DNA from: Flavobacterium bernardetii
GTDB taxonomy: Bacteria > Bacteroidota > Bacteroidia > Flavobacteriales > Flavobacteriaceae
Assembly: GCF_011305415.1 (NCBI RefSeq)
Contig: NZ_JAANOQ010000004.1
Coordinates: 1-64,000, forward strand
Reading direction: 5' to 3'
DNA length: 64,000 bases
Of the stretch, positions 9,481-20,889 are shown one piece after another. How positions within the stretch are numbered: position 1 is the first letter of the stretch; every line of letters starts with the position of its first letter. The notes below the pieces were generated by a model. That model made no database searches, was not told the origin of the DNA, and was given only the letters and a program-made list of their open reading frames with translations. The position numbers and the translations under genes are program-made.

Positions 9481-10245
9481 ATGCAACAATATACTTGTGT
9501 AATAATTGATGATGAAATTTCGAATCTCAAATTACTTAAACATTTTATCGCTACTTTCTTACCCAATTTAAAAATAATTGGAGAGGCTACTAATGTTGAA
9601 GAGGGTATAAATACAATAAATTCTGAAAAGCCAGAAATATTATTTTTAGACATTCAACTTAATGAAAAAAATGCATTTGATATTTTAAATAATTTAGATC
9701 TTGGCGAATTTGAAATTATTTTTGTTACAGCTTTTGAAGACTATGCATTAAAGGCTTTTAAGTATAATGCAATTGATTACGTTCTAAAGCCTATCATAAT
9801 AGACGACTTAATACTAGCTGTAAGGAAATGTATTAGAAGAATCGAAGAAAAAAAATCATTTTTGATTAAAGACCATAGTTTAATAAAGAAAAAAGCTACT
9901 TGTAGTTCGAAATTTATTTCTATTGCCTCCATAAATAAAGTTGACGTAATAAAAATGGAAGATATTGTTTTTTGCAAATCAGATGGTCGCTACACCTCGT
10001 TTTATCTAATTAATAATGAAGAAATTATTGCTTGTAAAAATTTAGGTCAATTTGAGGAAATTTTGGATGACACGCTATTTTTTAGAATTCATCACTCTTA
10101 TATCATTAATTTAAATCACCTTATTTTAATTACAAAAAATACAGGTTATTATTGTGAAATGGTAAACGAAATTAATTTACCTATTGCGAAAAGAAGACAA
10201 GAAAGTTTGCGCACATTTTTAAAATCAAGAAGAAATATAGAATAG
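9481..10245 (+). CDS. LytTR family response regulator
   Basis: 254 residues. The receiver domain (1-115) has the acidic pair D10/D11, phospho-acceptor D57 in ILFLDIQLN, a T/S position in FVTAF and K103 in VLKPI. The DNA-binding LytTR domain spans about 145-245. It is divergent to the LytS-type kinase at 6262, with which it should form a two-component system. It is the gene immediately upstream of the giant adhesin cassette at 10559 and reads in the same direction. Regulation of that cassette is inference from position only. Confidence 0.93.
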   Translation: MQQYTCVIIDDEISNLKLLKHFIATFLPNLKIIGEATNVEEGINTINSEKPEILFLDIQLNEKNAFDILNNLDLGEFEIIFVTAFEDYALKAFKYNAIDYVLKPIIIDDLILAVRKCIRRIEEKKSFLIKDHSLIKKKATCSSKFISIASINKVDVIKMEDIVFCKSDGRYTSFYLINNEEIIACKNLGQFEEILDDTLFFRIHHSYIINLNHLILITKNTGYYCEMVNEINLPIAKRRQESLRTFLKSRRNIE

Positions 10246-10558
10246 AAAAATTTTATTTCAAAAGTAATTTTTAATCCATTTTATAACTTAAATATTTTTT
10301 AGTTGCTACGTTTTATCAATTATTAGTATGGTTAAACTTTTTACTTTAGTAAGGTTTATAGAGTAATTTAGTTTTAGTATTTGATACAAACTTACAGATG
10401 TTGGTACTTAAAATAACTAACAATTTAGCATAGATTCTTTAATATGCTTTCTGTTTTTCCACTTATTACTTGATAAATAACAGTTATGTCTTGGTTGTAG
10501 CTAATGAAAGTTAATATAAGCATTTTTGTAAACATTTAACCCCTTAAATTGTGTAAAA
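10246..10558 (+). promoter_or_regulatory. Leader region of giant adhesin cassette
   Basis: This 313-bp gene-free region probably carries the promoter of the adhesin operon. It is strongly A+T-rich. I saw no convincing terminator after the regulator gene and no unambiguous TAnnTTTG promoter box; AGCATTTTTG near 10520 is the closest match. LytTR binding sites could not be assigned by eye. Confidence 0.35.
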
Positions 10559-13500
10559 ATGCAAAAGATTAAGTATTTATTATCTCTCGTTTTTACATTA
10601 TCCATTAGTATGTATGTTAATGGACAATGTACAGATACTTCAATACGACCTGGTGATAGTTTTTCATTTACTGGTCAGACAGCTCCAAGTTGTTTTAATG
10701 GAAATAATGGTAGTTTTACTGTCTTTAATATTTCTAGTACTATAGGTTCTGGAAATTTTACTAACCAGCAATACTTGGTTCGTCTTTTATCTGGTCCTCC
10801 TGGTCCTTCTTATCCAGTATTATACCCTGTTCCGTTAAACGCGTCTACTCTAAACATCCCAGGATTATCTCCAGGGACTTATACTGTAGATATTATTGAC
10901 CAATGCGGTGGAAATAGTGCAGACCAAACGGTAACGATTAATAATCAACCTGCAGGAGGATTTAATGATAGCTACTTAAATGTTAGTGATGTTTCTGGAT
11001 GTGGAGCAACAAGAGTGTATAGTTTTTTACATCAAGTATTAATACCTGGAACCGTCTACGGAAATCATACTTATACTTATACTAATAATATTGGAAATAC
11101 ATTAACTAATAGTGTTAACCTTTCTGGTGGACTTTCAAGTGTATTTTATAATATTCCATTATCTTTTTTTAATGGAGGAAGTATTAATTATACTGTTGTA
11201 AATTTTTGCGGACAAACTGACTCTGGGACAATTCCGCTACCAACATTAATAACTCCTGATGTTTTGTTTGGATCTCAAATTGTAAATGTAAAAAGTGGTT
11301 GTTTAAGCGGCTATAATATTAGAGTTTTTCGCCAACTTATTTCAAACGATGTTACTGTCTCAGTCGAAGAAACAGCCAACCCTGGATTTACTGCAAATGA
11401 CTATTTAGGAAATCCAATGAATCCAGTAACATTGAACATCAATCATTTTGTAAATCCACTTGGAACTATCTTACCTTTTGGACTTCAATATGGTGTAGAT
11501 TACACTTTAAGATTTACAGATGCTTGTGGTCAAATAATAACTAAAACTATTAGAAGAGATATTACCTCATATAATCCTACCATAAATTGTTTATCTGGCG
11601 GAATTGGTTCTATTTTTAGAGGAGGAAGAATTAATATTGGTATTTCTGCTTTAGAAGATCCAACAGGGCCAATAAGTGTAACTATACTTTCTGGACCTCC
11701 AGTAGCAACTACTCAAAGTGGGGATTTAGGTACAATAACTTCTGCACCTATAGTTTATCCTATTGTTTGTCAGCCTTTGATGTTTGATACTTGGCTAACA
11801 GGTAATGGATCCCTAAGAAGTGTAGGTTCTCCAAATTTTCATTTTCCTGAAGGAACTTATAATATTCAAATTGTTGATGCTTGTGGAAAGACCGCTACTA
11901 GAAGTTTCACTATTGGGGCTTCTTGTATAAATACTTATAATCCATTGATCACCACAAATCCATGTGGACTTGTTACGCCAGCAGCTGTAAATTTTTCAAT
12001 ATCATCCGTATCTGGTGGTATTTCTGATGGCGGTCTTAAATGGGCAATATATGATAATTCAAATAATATTGTTTTAACAGCCAACACTTTAGGTTCTATT
12101 ATTAATAACACTTTACCTAATGGTACATATAGATTTAGATATGGAGGTGTTAATAGTGATTGGTCTTTAAATGAATCTACACAATGGGGAGGAATTGGAG
12201 GCTTACCTCGATTAACAGGAGGTTTTTTGTATGAAAAAACATTTACGTTACTAGCAATTCCATTATCTTTTACATCAGTAACAAGTTGTGACACCACCAT
12301 AACAAGTACTGCAACAGGTGGTATTGCTCCTTTGCAATATAGTTTGTTAGATGCAACAGGTACAATAACTATAGTTCCTAATCAGGCAACGGGTAACTTT
12401 TCAGGTTTAACTCCTGGTACAACTTATCAATTGAAAGCGACAGATGCTTGTGGTAGAGAACTTTTTCAATTGGTAACTGTTACACCTAGGCCAACAATAC
12501 CAACAATAAGTGCCATAACACAACCAACATGTACAACAACTACAGGTAGTTTTGCAATTACAAATTACAATAGTGCATTTACATATACTATAGTTCCTGC
12601 TGGAGCTACTTTAAACACTACAACTGGAGTAGTAACTGCTCCTCCTGGAACGTATAGTATTACCCCTGCTAATAGTGGATGTCCTTCAAATACACCATTA
12701 ACTGGTATCATAATTAATCCGCAACCTACAACTTTGCCAGCTCCATTAGTAGGTGCTATTGTACATCCAACATGTGCTTCTGTTACAGGTAGTTTTACTA
12801 TAACAAACTATGACGCAAGTCATACTTATACTATTACACCTGCAGGTGCAACTTTAAATACCACAACAGGTGTTGTTACAGCGCCAGCTGGTAATTATAC
12901 GGTTACAGCAACTTTAGATGTTTGTACTTCGCCTATTACAAATACAATTATTAACGCACAGCCACCTATTCCAACAGTACCAGTTGTTGGAATCATAACA
13001 CAAACAACCTGTATTACAACTACTGGTAGTGTTGTTTTAAGTGGCTTACCATCGGGTTCATGGACGTTAACACAAACAGGAACAGTAAATAACACTATTT
13101 CTGGCTCAGGAACATCTACTACGGTATCAGGTTTAATTCCTGGAACATATAGCTTTACAGTAAATAATGGCTTTTGTGACTCTGTAACAGCTACAAGTCC
13201 GATTACAATTAATCCACAACCAGCTAACGTTACTCAAGTTGGAGTTACTTCAACAACATGTTCTGGAACTAATTATACAATAACAGTCGAAGTATCAGGA
13301 ACAGCTCCTTTTACAGCAACAGGAACTGGTGCTCCAGGAACTTGGGTAGGAAATATTTGGACATCAAATAGTATTGCTCAAGGCACTAATTATAGTATAA
13401 GTATTCAAGATGCTAATGCATGTAATACTTTAGTAGTTTCTGGAATTTCTCCTGTTTGTTGTATATTCGAAGTAACATGCCCAACATTTCCAATTACAAC

Positions 13501-16500
13501 TGTAGCTTGTTATGCTGCTATTCCGACAACAACGACATTAACTGAAGCACAATTCGAAGCTTTAGGAAATGTAGATGGACTTATCGGAAATAATCCATGT
13601 GGTATAATTGAAATTACAGCATCTAATACTGCTGATCCCGGTTGTGAAGGAAATGTAATAAGAACTTATACAGTTACAGAATACGCAGACCCTAATAATA
13701 ATGATATTAGAGATTTGGGAGAAAATACGGTTTTAAATATACAAAACTGTACCCAGACATTTACCATAGAAAGAGCTGATTTTACAATGCCAGCGAATGC
13801 TTCTTCTACAGTAGCTTGTCCAGCGGATGTTGTTGCTCCAACAGTACCAGTAGTTACTGATGCCTGTGGTAATATATTAACACCAAGTGCTCCAGTAGTT
13901 TCAACTTCACCAACATGTGAAGGAAACGTAACGTACACTTATACGTTTACAGATTGTGAAGGAAATGCAAACAACTGGGTGTATACTTACACCATCGAAA
14001 GAGCAAACTTTATTATGCCAGCCAATGCTTCTTCAACAGTAGCTTGTCCAGCAGATGTTGTCGCTCCAACAGTACCAGTAGTTACTGATGCTTGTGGCAA
14101 TACTTTAACACCAAGTGCTCCAGTAGTTTCTGCTTCACCAACATGTGAAGGAAACATAACGTACACTTATACGTTTACAGATTGTGAAGGAAATGCAAAC
14201 AACTGGGTTTATACCTATACCATAGAAAGAGCAAACTTTACCATGCCAGCGAATGCTTCTTCAACAGTAGCATGTCCTGCGGATGTAGTGGCTCCAACAG
14301 TACCAGTAGTTACTGATGCTTGTGGCAATACTTTAACACCAAGTGCTCCAGTAGTTTCAACTTCACCAACATGTGAAGGAAACGTAACGTACACTTATAC
14401 ATTTACAGATTGTGAAGGAAATGCAAACAACTGGGTGTACACTTACACTATCGAAAGAGCAAACTTTACCATGCCAGTGAATGCTTCTTCAACAGTAGCA
14501 TGTCCAGCGGATGTTGTTGCTCCAACAGTTCCAACAGTAACTGATGCGTGTGGTAATACTTTAACACCAAGTGCTCCAATAGTTTCAACCTCGCCAACAT
14601 GTGAAGGAAACATAACGTACACTTATACGTTTACAGATTGTGAAGGAAATGCAAACAACTGGGTTTATACCTATACCATAGAAAGAAATGATTTTACAAT
14701 GCCAGTTAACGGTTCGTCTACGGTTGGTTGTATTACTGACGTAGTTGCTCCGATCGTACCAACCGTTACAGATAATTGTGGTAATATATTAACACCAAGT
14801 GCACCAGTAGTTTCTGCACCACCAACCTGTAATGGTACTATAGCATATACTTACACATTTACAGATTGTGAAGGAAACACACACGATTGGGTGTATACGT
14901 ACACTATTGATAGTGCTGATTTTACAATGCCAGCCAATGCTGCTTCAACAGTAGCTTGTCCAGCAGATGTATTGGCTCCAACATTGCCAACAGTAACTGA
15001 TGCTTGTGGTAATACTTTAACACCAAGTGCTCCAGTAGTTTCTGCTTTACCAACATGTGAAGGAACTGTAACGTACACTTATACTTTTGCAGATTGTGGA
15101 GGGAATACGCACGATTGGATTTATACCTATAGCATAGAAAGAGCAAACTTTACCATGCCAGCGAATGCTGCATCAACAGTAGCTTGTCCAGCGGATGTTG
15201 TTGCTCCAACAATTCCAACAGTAACTGATGCGTGTGGCAATACCTTAACACCAAGTGCTCCAGTAGTTTCTACTTCACCAACATGTGAAGGAAACGTAAC
15301 GTATACTTACACGTTTACAGATTGTGAAGGAAATACAAACAACTGGGTGTACACTTACACGATCGAAAGAGCAAACTTTGCTATGCCAGCTAATGCAGCA
15401 TCAACAGTTGCTTGTCCAGCAGATGTAGTGGCTCCAACAGTGCCAACGGTGACTGATGCCTGTGGTAATATATTAACACCAGGTGCTCCAGTAGTTTCAA
15501 CTTCACCAACATGTGAAGGAAACGTAACGTACACTTACACGTTTACAGATTGTGAAGGAAATACAAACAACTGGGTGTACACTTACACGATTGAAAGAGC
15601 AGATTTTACAATGCCAGCCAATACTGCTTCAACAGTTGCTTGTCCAGCAGATGTAGTGGCTCCAACTGTTCCAACAGTAACTGATGCATGTGGTAATACT
15701 TTAACACCAAGCGCTCCAGTAGTTTCTGCTTTACCAACATGTGAAGGAAACGTAACCTATACTTATACATTTACAGATTGTGAAAGCAATACTCAGGATT
15801 GGGTGTATACGTATACTATTGAAAGAGCTGATTTTACAATGCCAGCCAATGCTGCTGCAACAGTAGCTTGTCCAGCAGATGTTGTTGCTCCAACAGTACC
15901 AATAGTAACAGATGCGTGTGGTAATACTTTAACACCAAGTACACCCGTTGTTTCTGCTTCACCAACATGTGAAGGTGATGTGACGTACACTTATACATTT
16001 ACAGATTGTGAAGGCAATACTCAGGATTGGGTGTATACGTATACTATTGAAAGAGCTGATTTTGCGATGCCAGCTAATGCTTCTTCAACAGTAGCATGTC
16101 CAGCAGATGTTATCGCTCCAACAGTACCAACGGTGACTGATGCATGTGGTAATATTTTAACACCAAGTGTTTCTATAGTTTCTGCAATGCCAACTTGTGA
16201 AGGTGATGTGACGTATACTTATACGTTTACAGATTGTGAAGGCAATACACATGATTGGGTGTATACCTATACTATTGACGATACCATTGTACCAACAGGA
16301 ACTGCACCCGCTAATTTAAATTTGCAATGTATTGCCAATATCCCTGCAGCAGATGTAAATGTGATTGTTGATGAAGCAGATAATTGTGTGGGTACTGTTA
16401 CAGTAACAGTTGCGGATACTAACAATGGAGGTTCAGGATGTTTAGGCAATCCATATGTTATAACAAGAACTTATACATTAACGGATTGTGCTGGAAATTC

Positions 16501-17332
16501 TACTGACTTAATTCAGACTATAACAGTTGAAGATGATACCAATCCCACTTTTGTAGAATCATTGCCTTCTAATTTAGTTTTAGAATGTAGTGATACTGTT
16601 CCAGCAGCAGTAACATTAACGGCTATCGATAACTGTAGTTCAGCCACTGTAGTTTATAATGAGCAAAGAACAAATGGTTCTTGTGTAAGTGATTATACTT
16701 TAACAAGAACATGGATTGCTACAGATGTTTGTGGAAATGAAACTACACATACGCAAACAATCAATGTTCAGGATACCACACCTCCTGTGTTTATTGGTAA
16801 TTTACCACAAGATACTTTTGTGGACTGTGATAATATTCCTGTTGCTCCAATTCTAACTGCTTCAGATACTTGTGGTAATGCAACTGTTACATTGTCTGAA
16901 ACAGAAGTTGCTGGTGATTGTACAAGTAGATATCAATTAATTAGAACATGGACAGCAACAGATGATTGTGGAAATATTTCTGTTCATACGCAAACTATAA
17001 ATTTAGCTTGTCATATAAAAGTATGGAATGCTGTTTCGCCAAATGGAGATACTAAAAATGATGTTTTCTATTTAGAAGGTATTGATTGTTATCCTAATAA
17101 CTCAGTTGAAGTATACAACCGTTGGGGAGTAAAAGTATATGAAACAAATGGCTATGATAATGTGAATAAAGTTTTTGATGGATATTCTGATGGACGAACA
17201 ACTATTTCAAGAAGTAAATTATTACCAACAGGTACTTATTACTATATCTTAAAATATGAATATGGTTTTGATGGAATTAATGGTAAACAAAATATTGAAA
17301 AAGCAGGATATCTGTACATTCAAAATAATTAA
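10559..17332 (+). CDS. Giant repetitive adhesin, SprB-like, type B T9SS cargo
   Basis: 2257 residues. A signal peptide (about 1-23, ending YVNGQ) is followed by many immunoglobulin-like/SprB-type segments (about 24-1060). Eleven 76-residue repeats span residues 1071-1906, each with four cysteines in the contexts VACPAD, DACGN, PTCEG and TDCEG. Two or three HYR-like segments with DxCGN motifs follow (about 1907-2140). The C-terminal gliding-motility-type domain (about 2150-2257) has [11 protein letters not shown] and VEVYNRWG, the T9SS type B signal. It leads a cassette with PorP/SprF- and PorE-like genes, as sprB does with sprF in F. johnsoniae. It probably acts at the cell surface in adhesion or gliding. 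Orthology to SprB is not shown, because repeat type and size differ. Confidence 0.9.
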   Translation: MQKIKYLLSLVFTLSISMYVNGQCTDTSIRPGDSFSFTGQTAPSCFNGNNGSFTVFNISSTIGSGNFTNQQYLVRLLSGPPGPSYPVLYPVPLNASTLNIPGLSPGTYTVDIIDQCGGNSADQTVTINNQPAGGFNDSYLNVSDVSGCGATRVYSFLHQVLIPGTVYGNHTYTYTNNIGNTLTNSVNLSGGLSSVFYNIPLSFFNGGSINYTVVNFCGQTDSGTIPLPTLITPDVLFGSQIVNVKSGCLSGYNIRVFRQLISNDVTVSVEETANPGFTANDYLGNPMNPVTLNINHFVNPLGTILPFGLQYGVDYTLRFTDACGQIITKTIRRDITSYNPTINCLSGGIGSIFRGGRINIGISALEDPTGPISVTILSGPPVATTQSGDLGTITSAPIVYPIVCQPLMFDTWLTGNGSLRSVGSPNFHFPEGTYNIQIVDACGKTATRSFTIGASCINTYNPLITTNPCGLVTPAAVNFSISSVSGGISDGGLKWAIYDNSNNIVLTANTLGSIINNTLPNGTYRFRYGGVNSDWSLNESTQWGGIGGLPRLTGGFLYEKTFTLLAIPLSFTSVTSCDTTITSTATGGIAPLQYSLLDATGTITIVPNQATGNFSGLTPGTTYQLKATDACGRELFQLVTVTPRPTIPTISAITQPTCTTTTGSFAITNYNSAFTYTIVPAGATLNTTTGVVTAPPGTYSITPANSGCPSNTPLTGIIINPQPTTLPAPLVGAIVHPTCASVTGSFTITNYDASHTYTITPAGATLNTTTGVVTAPAGNYTVTATLDVCTSPITNTIINAQPPIPTVPVVGIITQTTCITTTGSVVLSGLPSGSWTLTQTGTVNNTISGSGTSTTVSGLIPGTYSFTVNNGFCDSVTATSPITINPQPANVTQVGVTSTTCSGTNYTITVEVSGTAPFTATGTGAPGTWVGNIWTSNSIAQGTNYSISIQDANACNTLVVSGISPVCCIFEVTCPTFPITTVACYAAIPTTTTLTEAQFEALGNVDGLIGNNPCGIIEITASNTADPGCEGNVIRTYTVTEYADPNNNDIRDLGENTVLNIQNCTQTFTIERADFTMPANASSTVACPADVVAPTVPVVTDACGNILTPSAPVVSTSPTCEGNVTYTYTFTDCEGNANNWVYTYTIERANFIMPANASSTVACPADVVAPTVPVVTDACGNTLTPSAPVVSASPTCEGNITYTYTFTDCEGNANNWVYTYTIERANFTMPANASSTVACPADVVAPTVPVVTDACGNTLTPSAPVVSTSPTCEGNVTYTYTFTDCEGNANNWVYTYTIERANFTMPVNASSTVACPADVVAPTVPTVTDACGNTLTPSAPIVSTSPTCEGNITYTYTFTDCEGNANNWVYTYTIERNDFTMPVNGSSTVGCITDVVAPIVPTVTDNCGNILTPSAPVVSAPPTCNGTIAYTYTFTDCEGNTHDWVYTYTIDSADFTMPANAASTVACPADVLAPTLPTVTDACGNTLTPSAPVVSALPTCEGTVTYTYTFADCGGNTHDWIYTYSIERANFTMPANAASTVACPADVVAPTIPTVTDACGNTLTPSAPVVSTSPTCEGNVTYTYTFTDCEGNTNNWVYTYTIERANFAMPANAASTVACPADVVAPTVPTVTDACGNILTPGAPVVSTSPTCEGNVTYTYTFTDCEGNTNNWVYTYTIERADFTMPANTASTVACPADVVAPTVPTVTDACGNTLTPSAPVVSALPTCEGNVTYTYTFTDCESNTQDWVYTYTIERADFTMPANAAATVACPADVVAPTVPIVTDACGNTLTPSTPVVSASPTCEGDVTYTYTFTDCEGNTQDWVYTYTIERADFAMPANASSTVACPADVIAPTVPTVTDACGNILTPSVSIVSAMPTCEGDVTYTYTFTDCEGNTHDWVYTYTIDDTIVPTGTAPANLNLQCIANIPAADVNVIVDEADNCVGTVTVTVADTNNGGSGCLGNPYVITRTYTLTDCAGNSTDLIQTITVEDDTNPTFVESLPSNLVLECSDTVPAAVTLTAIDNCSSATVVYNEQRTNGSCVSDYTLTRTWIATDVCGNETTHTQTINVQDTTPPVFIGNLPQDTFVDCDNIPVAPILTASDTCGNATVTLSETEVAGDCTSRYQLIRTWTATDDCGNISVHTQTINLACHIKVWNAVSPNGDTKNDVFYLEGIDCYPNNSVEVYNRWGVKVYETNGYDNVNKVFDGYSDGRTTISRSKLLPTGTYYYILKYEYGFDGINGKQNIEKAGYLYIQNN
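13769..16276 (+). repeat. Eleven tandem 228-bp repeats in giant adhesin
   Basis: The conserved methionine codon of MPANA recurs at 13787, 14015, 14243, 14471, 14699, 14927, 15155, 15383, 15611, 15839 and 16067. The spacing is exactly 228 bp each time, with no indels. Each unit encodes 76 residues. Copies vary at silent positions and at a few residues; the fifth unit ([12 protein letters not shown]) is the most divergent. Confidence 0.95.
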
Positions 17333-17341
17333 TAAATAAAT

Positions 17342-18289
17342 ATGAAACAGTTTATTAAAAATAAAAATATATTAACTACCCTGATGTTGCTTTTATTGGC
17401 AACATTAGGAAATGTTAACCAGACTTTTGCTCAGCAAGATTCTCAATATACCAATTATATGTACAATACCATTAATGTAAATCCTGCTTATGCAGGGAGT
17501 AGAGGTGTGATGAGTATTTTTGGAATGCACAGAACTCAATGGGTTGGTTTAGAGGGTGCACCAGTAACAAACGTAGCTTCATTAAACACGCCTATTGAAA
17601 ATTCAAATATTGGTTTAGGAGTATCATTTGTTAACGATAGAATAGGACCATCAGATGAAAATACAATTTCGTTAGATGTTTCTTATACCGTTAATACTTC
17701 TGACACCTATAAGTTGTCATTTGGAGTAAAAGGTACAGCTAATTTACTAAATGTTGATTATAACAAATTAGATATATACGATCAAACAGATATTCAATTT
17801 CAAAATAATATCGACAATAGGTTTTCACCAAATGTGGGCGCGGGTGTTTACTTTCATTCGGATAAACTTTATGCTGGATTATCAGTTCCAAACTTTTTAG
17901 ATACAGATCATTTTGATGATAATATTGCAGCTACTGCCAAAGAAAGAATGCATTATTATTTTATTGGAGGGTATGTATTTGATTTAAGTTCTTCGGTAAA
18001 ATTTAAACCTGCATTTTTATCAAAAGTGGTAACTGGTGCTCCATTGCAAATGGATTTGACAGCAAATTTTATGTTTAATGAGAAGTTTGTTTTAGGGACT
18101 GCTTATCGATGGGATGCTGCCTTTAGTGGATTAGCGGGATTTCAAATCAATCAAAATTGGATGATAGGTTATGCTTATGATGCGGAGACTACTAAACTGG
18201 CTAACTATAATTCGGGTTCACACGAAATTTTCTTACGATATGAATTCAAAGGTAAATCGGAAAGAGTTGCTTCACCAAGATTTTTCTAA
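17342..18289 (+). CDS. PorP/SprF family type IX secretion system outer-membrane protein (second copy)
   Basis: 315 residues. The signal peptide is longer than in the copy at 1831 (about 1-30, ending TFAQ), followed by QYTNYMYNTINVNPAYAGSRG and the same barrel pattern ending PRFF. The two copies are alike along their whole length. It starts 9 bp after the giant adhesin and ends 11 bp before the PorE-like gene, so the three are probably one transcript. By analogy with SprF it should assist surface display of the adhesin. This role is inferred from family and position. Confidence 0.93.
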   Translation: MKQFIKNKNILTTLMLLLLATLGNVNQTFAQQDSQYTNYMYNTINVNPAYAGSRGVMSIFGMHRTQWVGLEGAPVTNVASLNTPIENSNIGLGVSFVNDRIGPSDENTISLDVSYTVNTSDTYKLSFGVKGTANLLNVDYNKLDIYDQTDIQFQNNIDNRFSPNVGAGVYFHSDKLYAGLSVPNFLDTDHFDDNIAATAKERMHYYFIGGYVFDLSSSVKFKPAFLSKVVTGAPLQMDLTANFMFNEKFVLGTAYRWDAAFSGLAGFQINQNWMIGYAYDAETTKLANYNSGSHEIFLRYEFKGKSERVASPRFF

Positions 18290-18300
18290 AAAACACAACT

Positions 18301-20265
18301 ATGAAAACAAAAAATATAATTATACTAGCATTTTTACTACATGGATTTTTAGTAAATGCTCAAGAAATAAAAATTAAAAAAGCCGACAAAAATTACGAGC
18401 AGTTTGCTTATGTAGATGCCATTAAAACCTATGAAAAAGTAGCTGAAAAAGGGTTTAAATCTGTTGAAGTTTTTCAAAAATTAGGGAATGCTTATTATTT
18501 TCAATCAAAATTAGCAGAGGCTAATAAATGGTATGGGGAACTTTTCGCTATGAATCAAGAAGTGTTACCTGAATATTATTTTAGATACGCACAAACCTTA
18601 AAATCGATGGGTGATTATAAGAAAGCCGATGCTATGATGGAAAAATTCTATGAAAAAAGCGGTACAGATAATCGTGCTAAAATCGGTAAAACTCAAAAAA
18701 ATTATTTAGATGAGATAAAAAAGAATTCTGGAAGATATAGAATCAAAAATGCAGGAATTAATTCTAAGTTTTCAGATTATGGAACTTCATTTTATAAAAA
18801 TGAATTGGTTTTTACTTCAGCTAGAGACACTGGAGGAATTGTGAATAAAAAGCACAAATGGACCAATCAATCGTATACTAACTTATATGGTGCTAAAGTT
18901 TCTGATAACGGCAACTTTGAAGCACCTGAAAAATTTTCTAGTAGCGTGAGTTCAAAATATCATGAGTCTACTCCTGTGTTTACTCAAGATGGAAATACAA
19001 TGTATTTTACCAGAAATAATTTCAATAACGGAAAAAAAGGTAGAGATAGTGAACGTACTATTTTATTAAAATTATTCAAAGCTACTAAAGAAGTGGATAG
19101 ATGGACTAATGTAACAGAATTACCTTTTAATAGTAATGAATACAGTGTAGCACATCCAGCTTTAAGTTTAGATGAAAAAACTTTGTATTTTGCTTCAAAC
19201 ATGCCAGGAACCATTGGAGGTTCTCAATCTGATATTTTCAAAGTGAGTATAAATGCTGATGGTAGTTTTGGAATTCCTCAGAATCTAGGCGATAAAATTA
19301 ATACAGAAGGAAGAGAAACATTCCCTTTTGTAACAGATAATAATGAACTGTATTTTGCTTCAGATGGGCATCCTGGTTTAGGTGGTTTAGATATTTTTGT
19401 TACCGAATTTAAAGAAGACGGATCAGTTGGAAATATTAAGAATGTGGGTGAACCTGTAAATAGTAACATGGATGATTTTGCCTTTTTAATTGACACAAAA
19501 AGTAAAAACGGTTTTGTTTCTTCCAATCGAAAAGAGGATAATGTAGGATTTGATGATATTTATAAATTCACAGAGATTTTACCTATTCCAAAGGATTGCG
19601 AACAGCTTTTAACAGGTGTTGTGTTAGATTTAGATACTCAAGAACCTATTGCAAATGCAAAAGTTACTTTATATGATGCAGACGAAAAGAAATTGAAGGA
19701 ATTTACATCTGATAACTCTGGGAAATATGATTTTGGAGTTGTTGAATGTGATACAACACTTAAAATTAGAGCAGAAAAAGAAACTTACAATACTAATGAA
19801 ATTTCCATTATTATACCATTAGAATCAGGAGTGACGGATACTAAAATCGATTTAGAATTAAGAGAAAAACCTTTAAAACCCGGTGATGATTTAAGAAAAG
19901 CATTAGGTATAGATATAATTTATTTTGATTTAGATAAGTCAAATATTCGTCCAGATGCTGCAGTAGAATTGGCAAAAGTGCTGGAAGTAATGAAGCAATA
20001 TCCTAATATGAAAATTGATGTTCGTGCTCATACAGATTGCCGTCAAACAGCAAAATATAATGAAGTATTATCTGATAAAAGAGCAAAATCTGTTATTGCT
20101 TGGTTAGTTAAAAATGGAATAGATACAAATAGATTGTCTGGAAAAGGTTATGGTGAATCACAATTGATTAATGATTGTGGTTGTGAACCTACTAATAAAT
20201 CTAATTGTTCAGAAGAACAACATCAGAAAAATAGAAGAAGTGAATTCATTATTTTATCAAATTAG
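18301..20265 (+). CDS. PorE-like OmpA family protein (second copy)
   Basis: 654 residues with the same order as the copy at 2768: signal peptide (1-20), TPR-like helices (about 22-135), PD40 propeller (about 165-420), a carboxypeptidase-regulatory-like domain (about 435-505) and OmpA (about 530-654, IYFDLDKSNIR to NRRSEF). The OmpA loop before the end has extra cysteines (NDCGCEPTNKSNC), more than in its paralogue. It is the last gene of the second cassette and probably links the outer-membrane assembly to peptidoglycan. Confidence 0.9.
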   Translation: MKTKNIIILAFLLHGFLVNAQEIKIKKADKNYEQFAYVDAIKTYEKVAEKGFKSVEVFQKLGNAYYFQSKLAEANKWYGELFAMNQEVLPEYYFRYAQTLKSMGDYKKADAMMEKFYEKSGTDNRAKIGKTQKNYLDEIKKNSGRYRIKNAGINSKFSDYGTSFYKNELVFTSARDTGGIVNKKHKWTNQSYTNLYGAKVSDNGNFEAPEKFSSSVSSKYHESTPVFTQDGNTMYFTRNNFNNGKKGRDSERTILLKLFKATKEVDRWTNVTELPFNSNEYSVAHPALSLDEKTLYFASNMPGTIGGSQSDIFKVSINADGSFGIPQNLGDKINTEGRETFPFVTDNNELYFASDGHPGLGGLDIFVTEFKEDGSVGNIKNVGEPVNSNMDDFAFLIDTKSKNGFVSSNRKEDNVGFDDIYKFTEILPIPKDCEQLLTGVVLDLDTQEPIANAKVTLYDADEKKLKEFTSDNSGKYDFGVVECDTTLKIRAEKETYNTNEISIIIPLESGVTDTKIDLELREKPLKPGDDLRKALGIDIIYFDLDKSNIRPDAAVELAKVLEVMKQYPNMKIDVRAHTDCRQTAKYNEVLSDKRAKSVIAWLVKNGIDTNRLSGKGYGESQLINDCGCEPTNKSNCSEEQHQKNRRSEFIILSN

Positions 20266-20341
20266 TTTTTGATATTAAATGAAGAAAAGGTTTAAAAAAT
20301 TTATTCTAATGTGACTTTTTTTATCCTAAAAATAAAGCATA

Positions 20342-20430
20342 TTATTTAACCTCAGGTTGTTATTAAATTACAAATTTTTCATATGTAATTAGTTATTGAG
20401 GGGCTATTTATAACGCCTGAGGTTAAATAA
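20342..20430. repeat. 89-bp structured inverted repeat
   Basis: Perfect 15-bp arms TTATTTAACCTCAGG (20342-20356) and CCTGAGGTTAAATAA (20416-20430) enclose 59 bp. The pairing extends inwards (GTTGTTAT with ATAACG) with a bulge. A second hairpin, AATTACA/TGTAATT (20366-20372, 20384-20390), sits inside. It lies 76 bp after the PorE-like stop codon. It could be a terminator or processing structure for the long operon, a MITE-like element, or the leader of the LuxR gene. Confidence 0.7.
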
Positions 20431-20479
20431 ACTGTTTTTAAGATATTCAAATATATAAACTACTTATAATCTTAAAAAT

Positions 20480-20872
20480 ATGAAAGTTAAATCTCAAACT
20501 AACACTAAATTAAATTTCAAATATAAAATTTTGAATGCTAATAACGAATTCAAAATGCTTATCTTTTCTGATGAAGAGTTGAAGTTAGAATTTGATAATT
20601 CGTTTAATTCTGATATAAAGATATTAAATTTTTCTTCAAATTTAAATAACTCTTTTGAAAGGACAACAACAGGACTTTCTTCAAGGGAGTTAGAATGTAC
20701 TAAGTTGTTAATGAGAGGAAAGTCAAATGTGGAAATCGCTAAAAAATTATCTTTATCAGCTACTACTGTTAGTACTTATAAAAAAAGAGTATTGCAAAAA
20801 ACTAAAACTAAAAACATTGTAGAATTAACAAAGCTGTTTAGTAAAGAACCTAATATATTTTTTAAAAAGTAA
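20480..20872 (+). CDS. LuxR-type helix-turn-helix regulator without receiver
   Basis: 130 residues. The C-terminal 65 form a canonical LuxR/GerE DNA-binding domain (LSSRELECTKLLMRGKSNVE, then AKKLSLSATTVSTYKKRVL). The first 60 residues are not a receiver and were not recognised. It is followed after 17 bp by a gene for a degenerate receiver-like protein, which suggests a two-piece regulator. Target genes are unknown; the adhesin cassette just upstream is the obvious candidate. Confidence 0.85.
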   Translation: MKVKSQTNTKLNFKYKILNANNEFKMLIFSDEELKLEFDNSFNSDIKILNFSSNLNNSFERTTTGLSSRELECTKLLMRGKSNVEIAKKLSLSATTVSTYKKRVLQKTKTKNIVELTKLFSKEPNIFFKK

Positions 20873-20889
20873 ATTTTAGATTTTGTTTT

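Noticed and set aside
13769..16276. CRISPR-like array because of regular spacing
   Set aside because: The unit is 228 bp, continuously coding and similar along its whole length, so there are no unique spacers.
10559..17332. Calling the giant adhesin SprB itself
   Set aside because: Cassette context and type B domain agree, but the 76-residue four-cysteine repeats and the size do not clearly match SprB, and orthology cannot be tested here.
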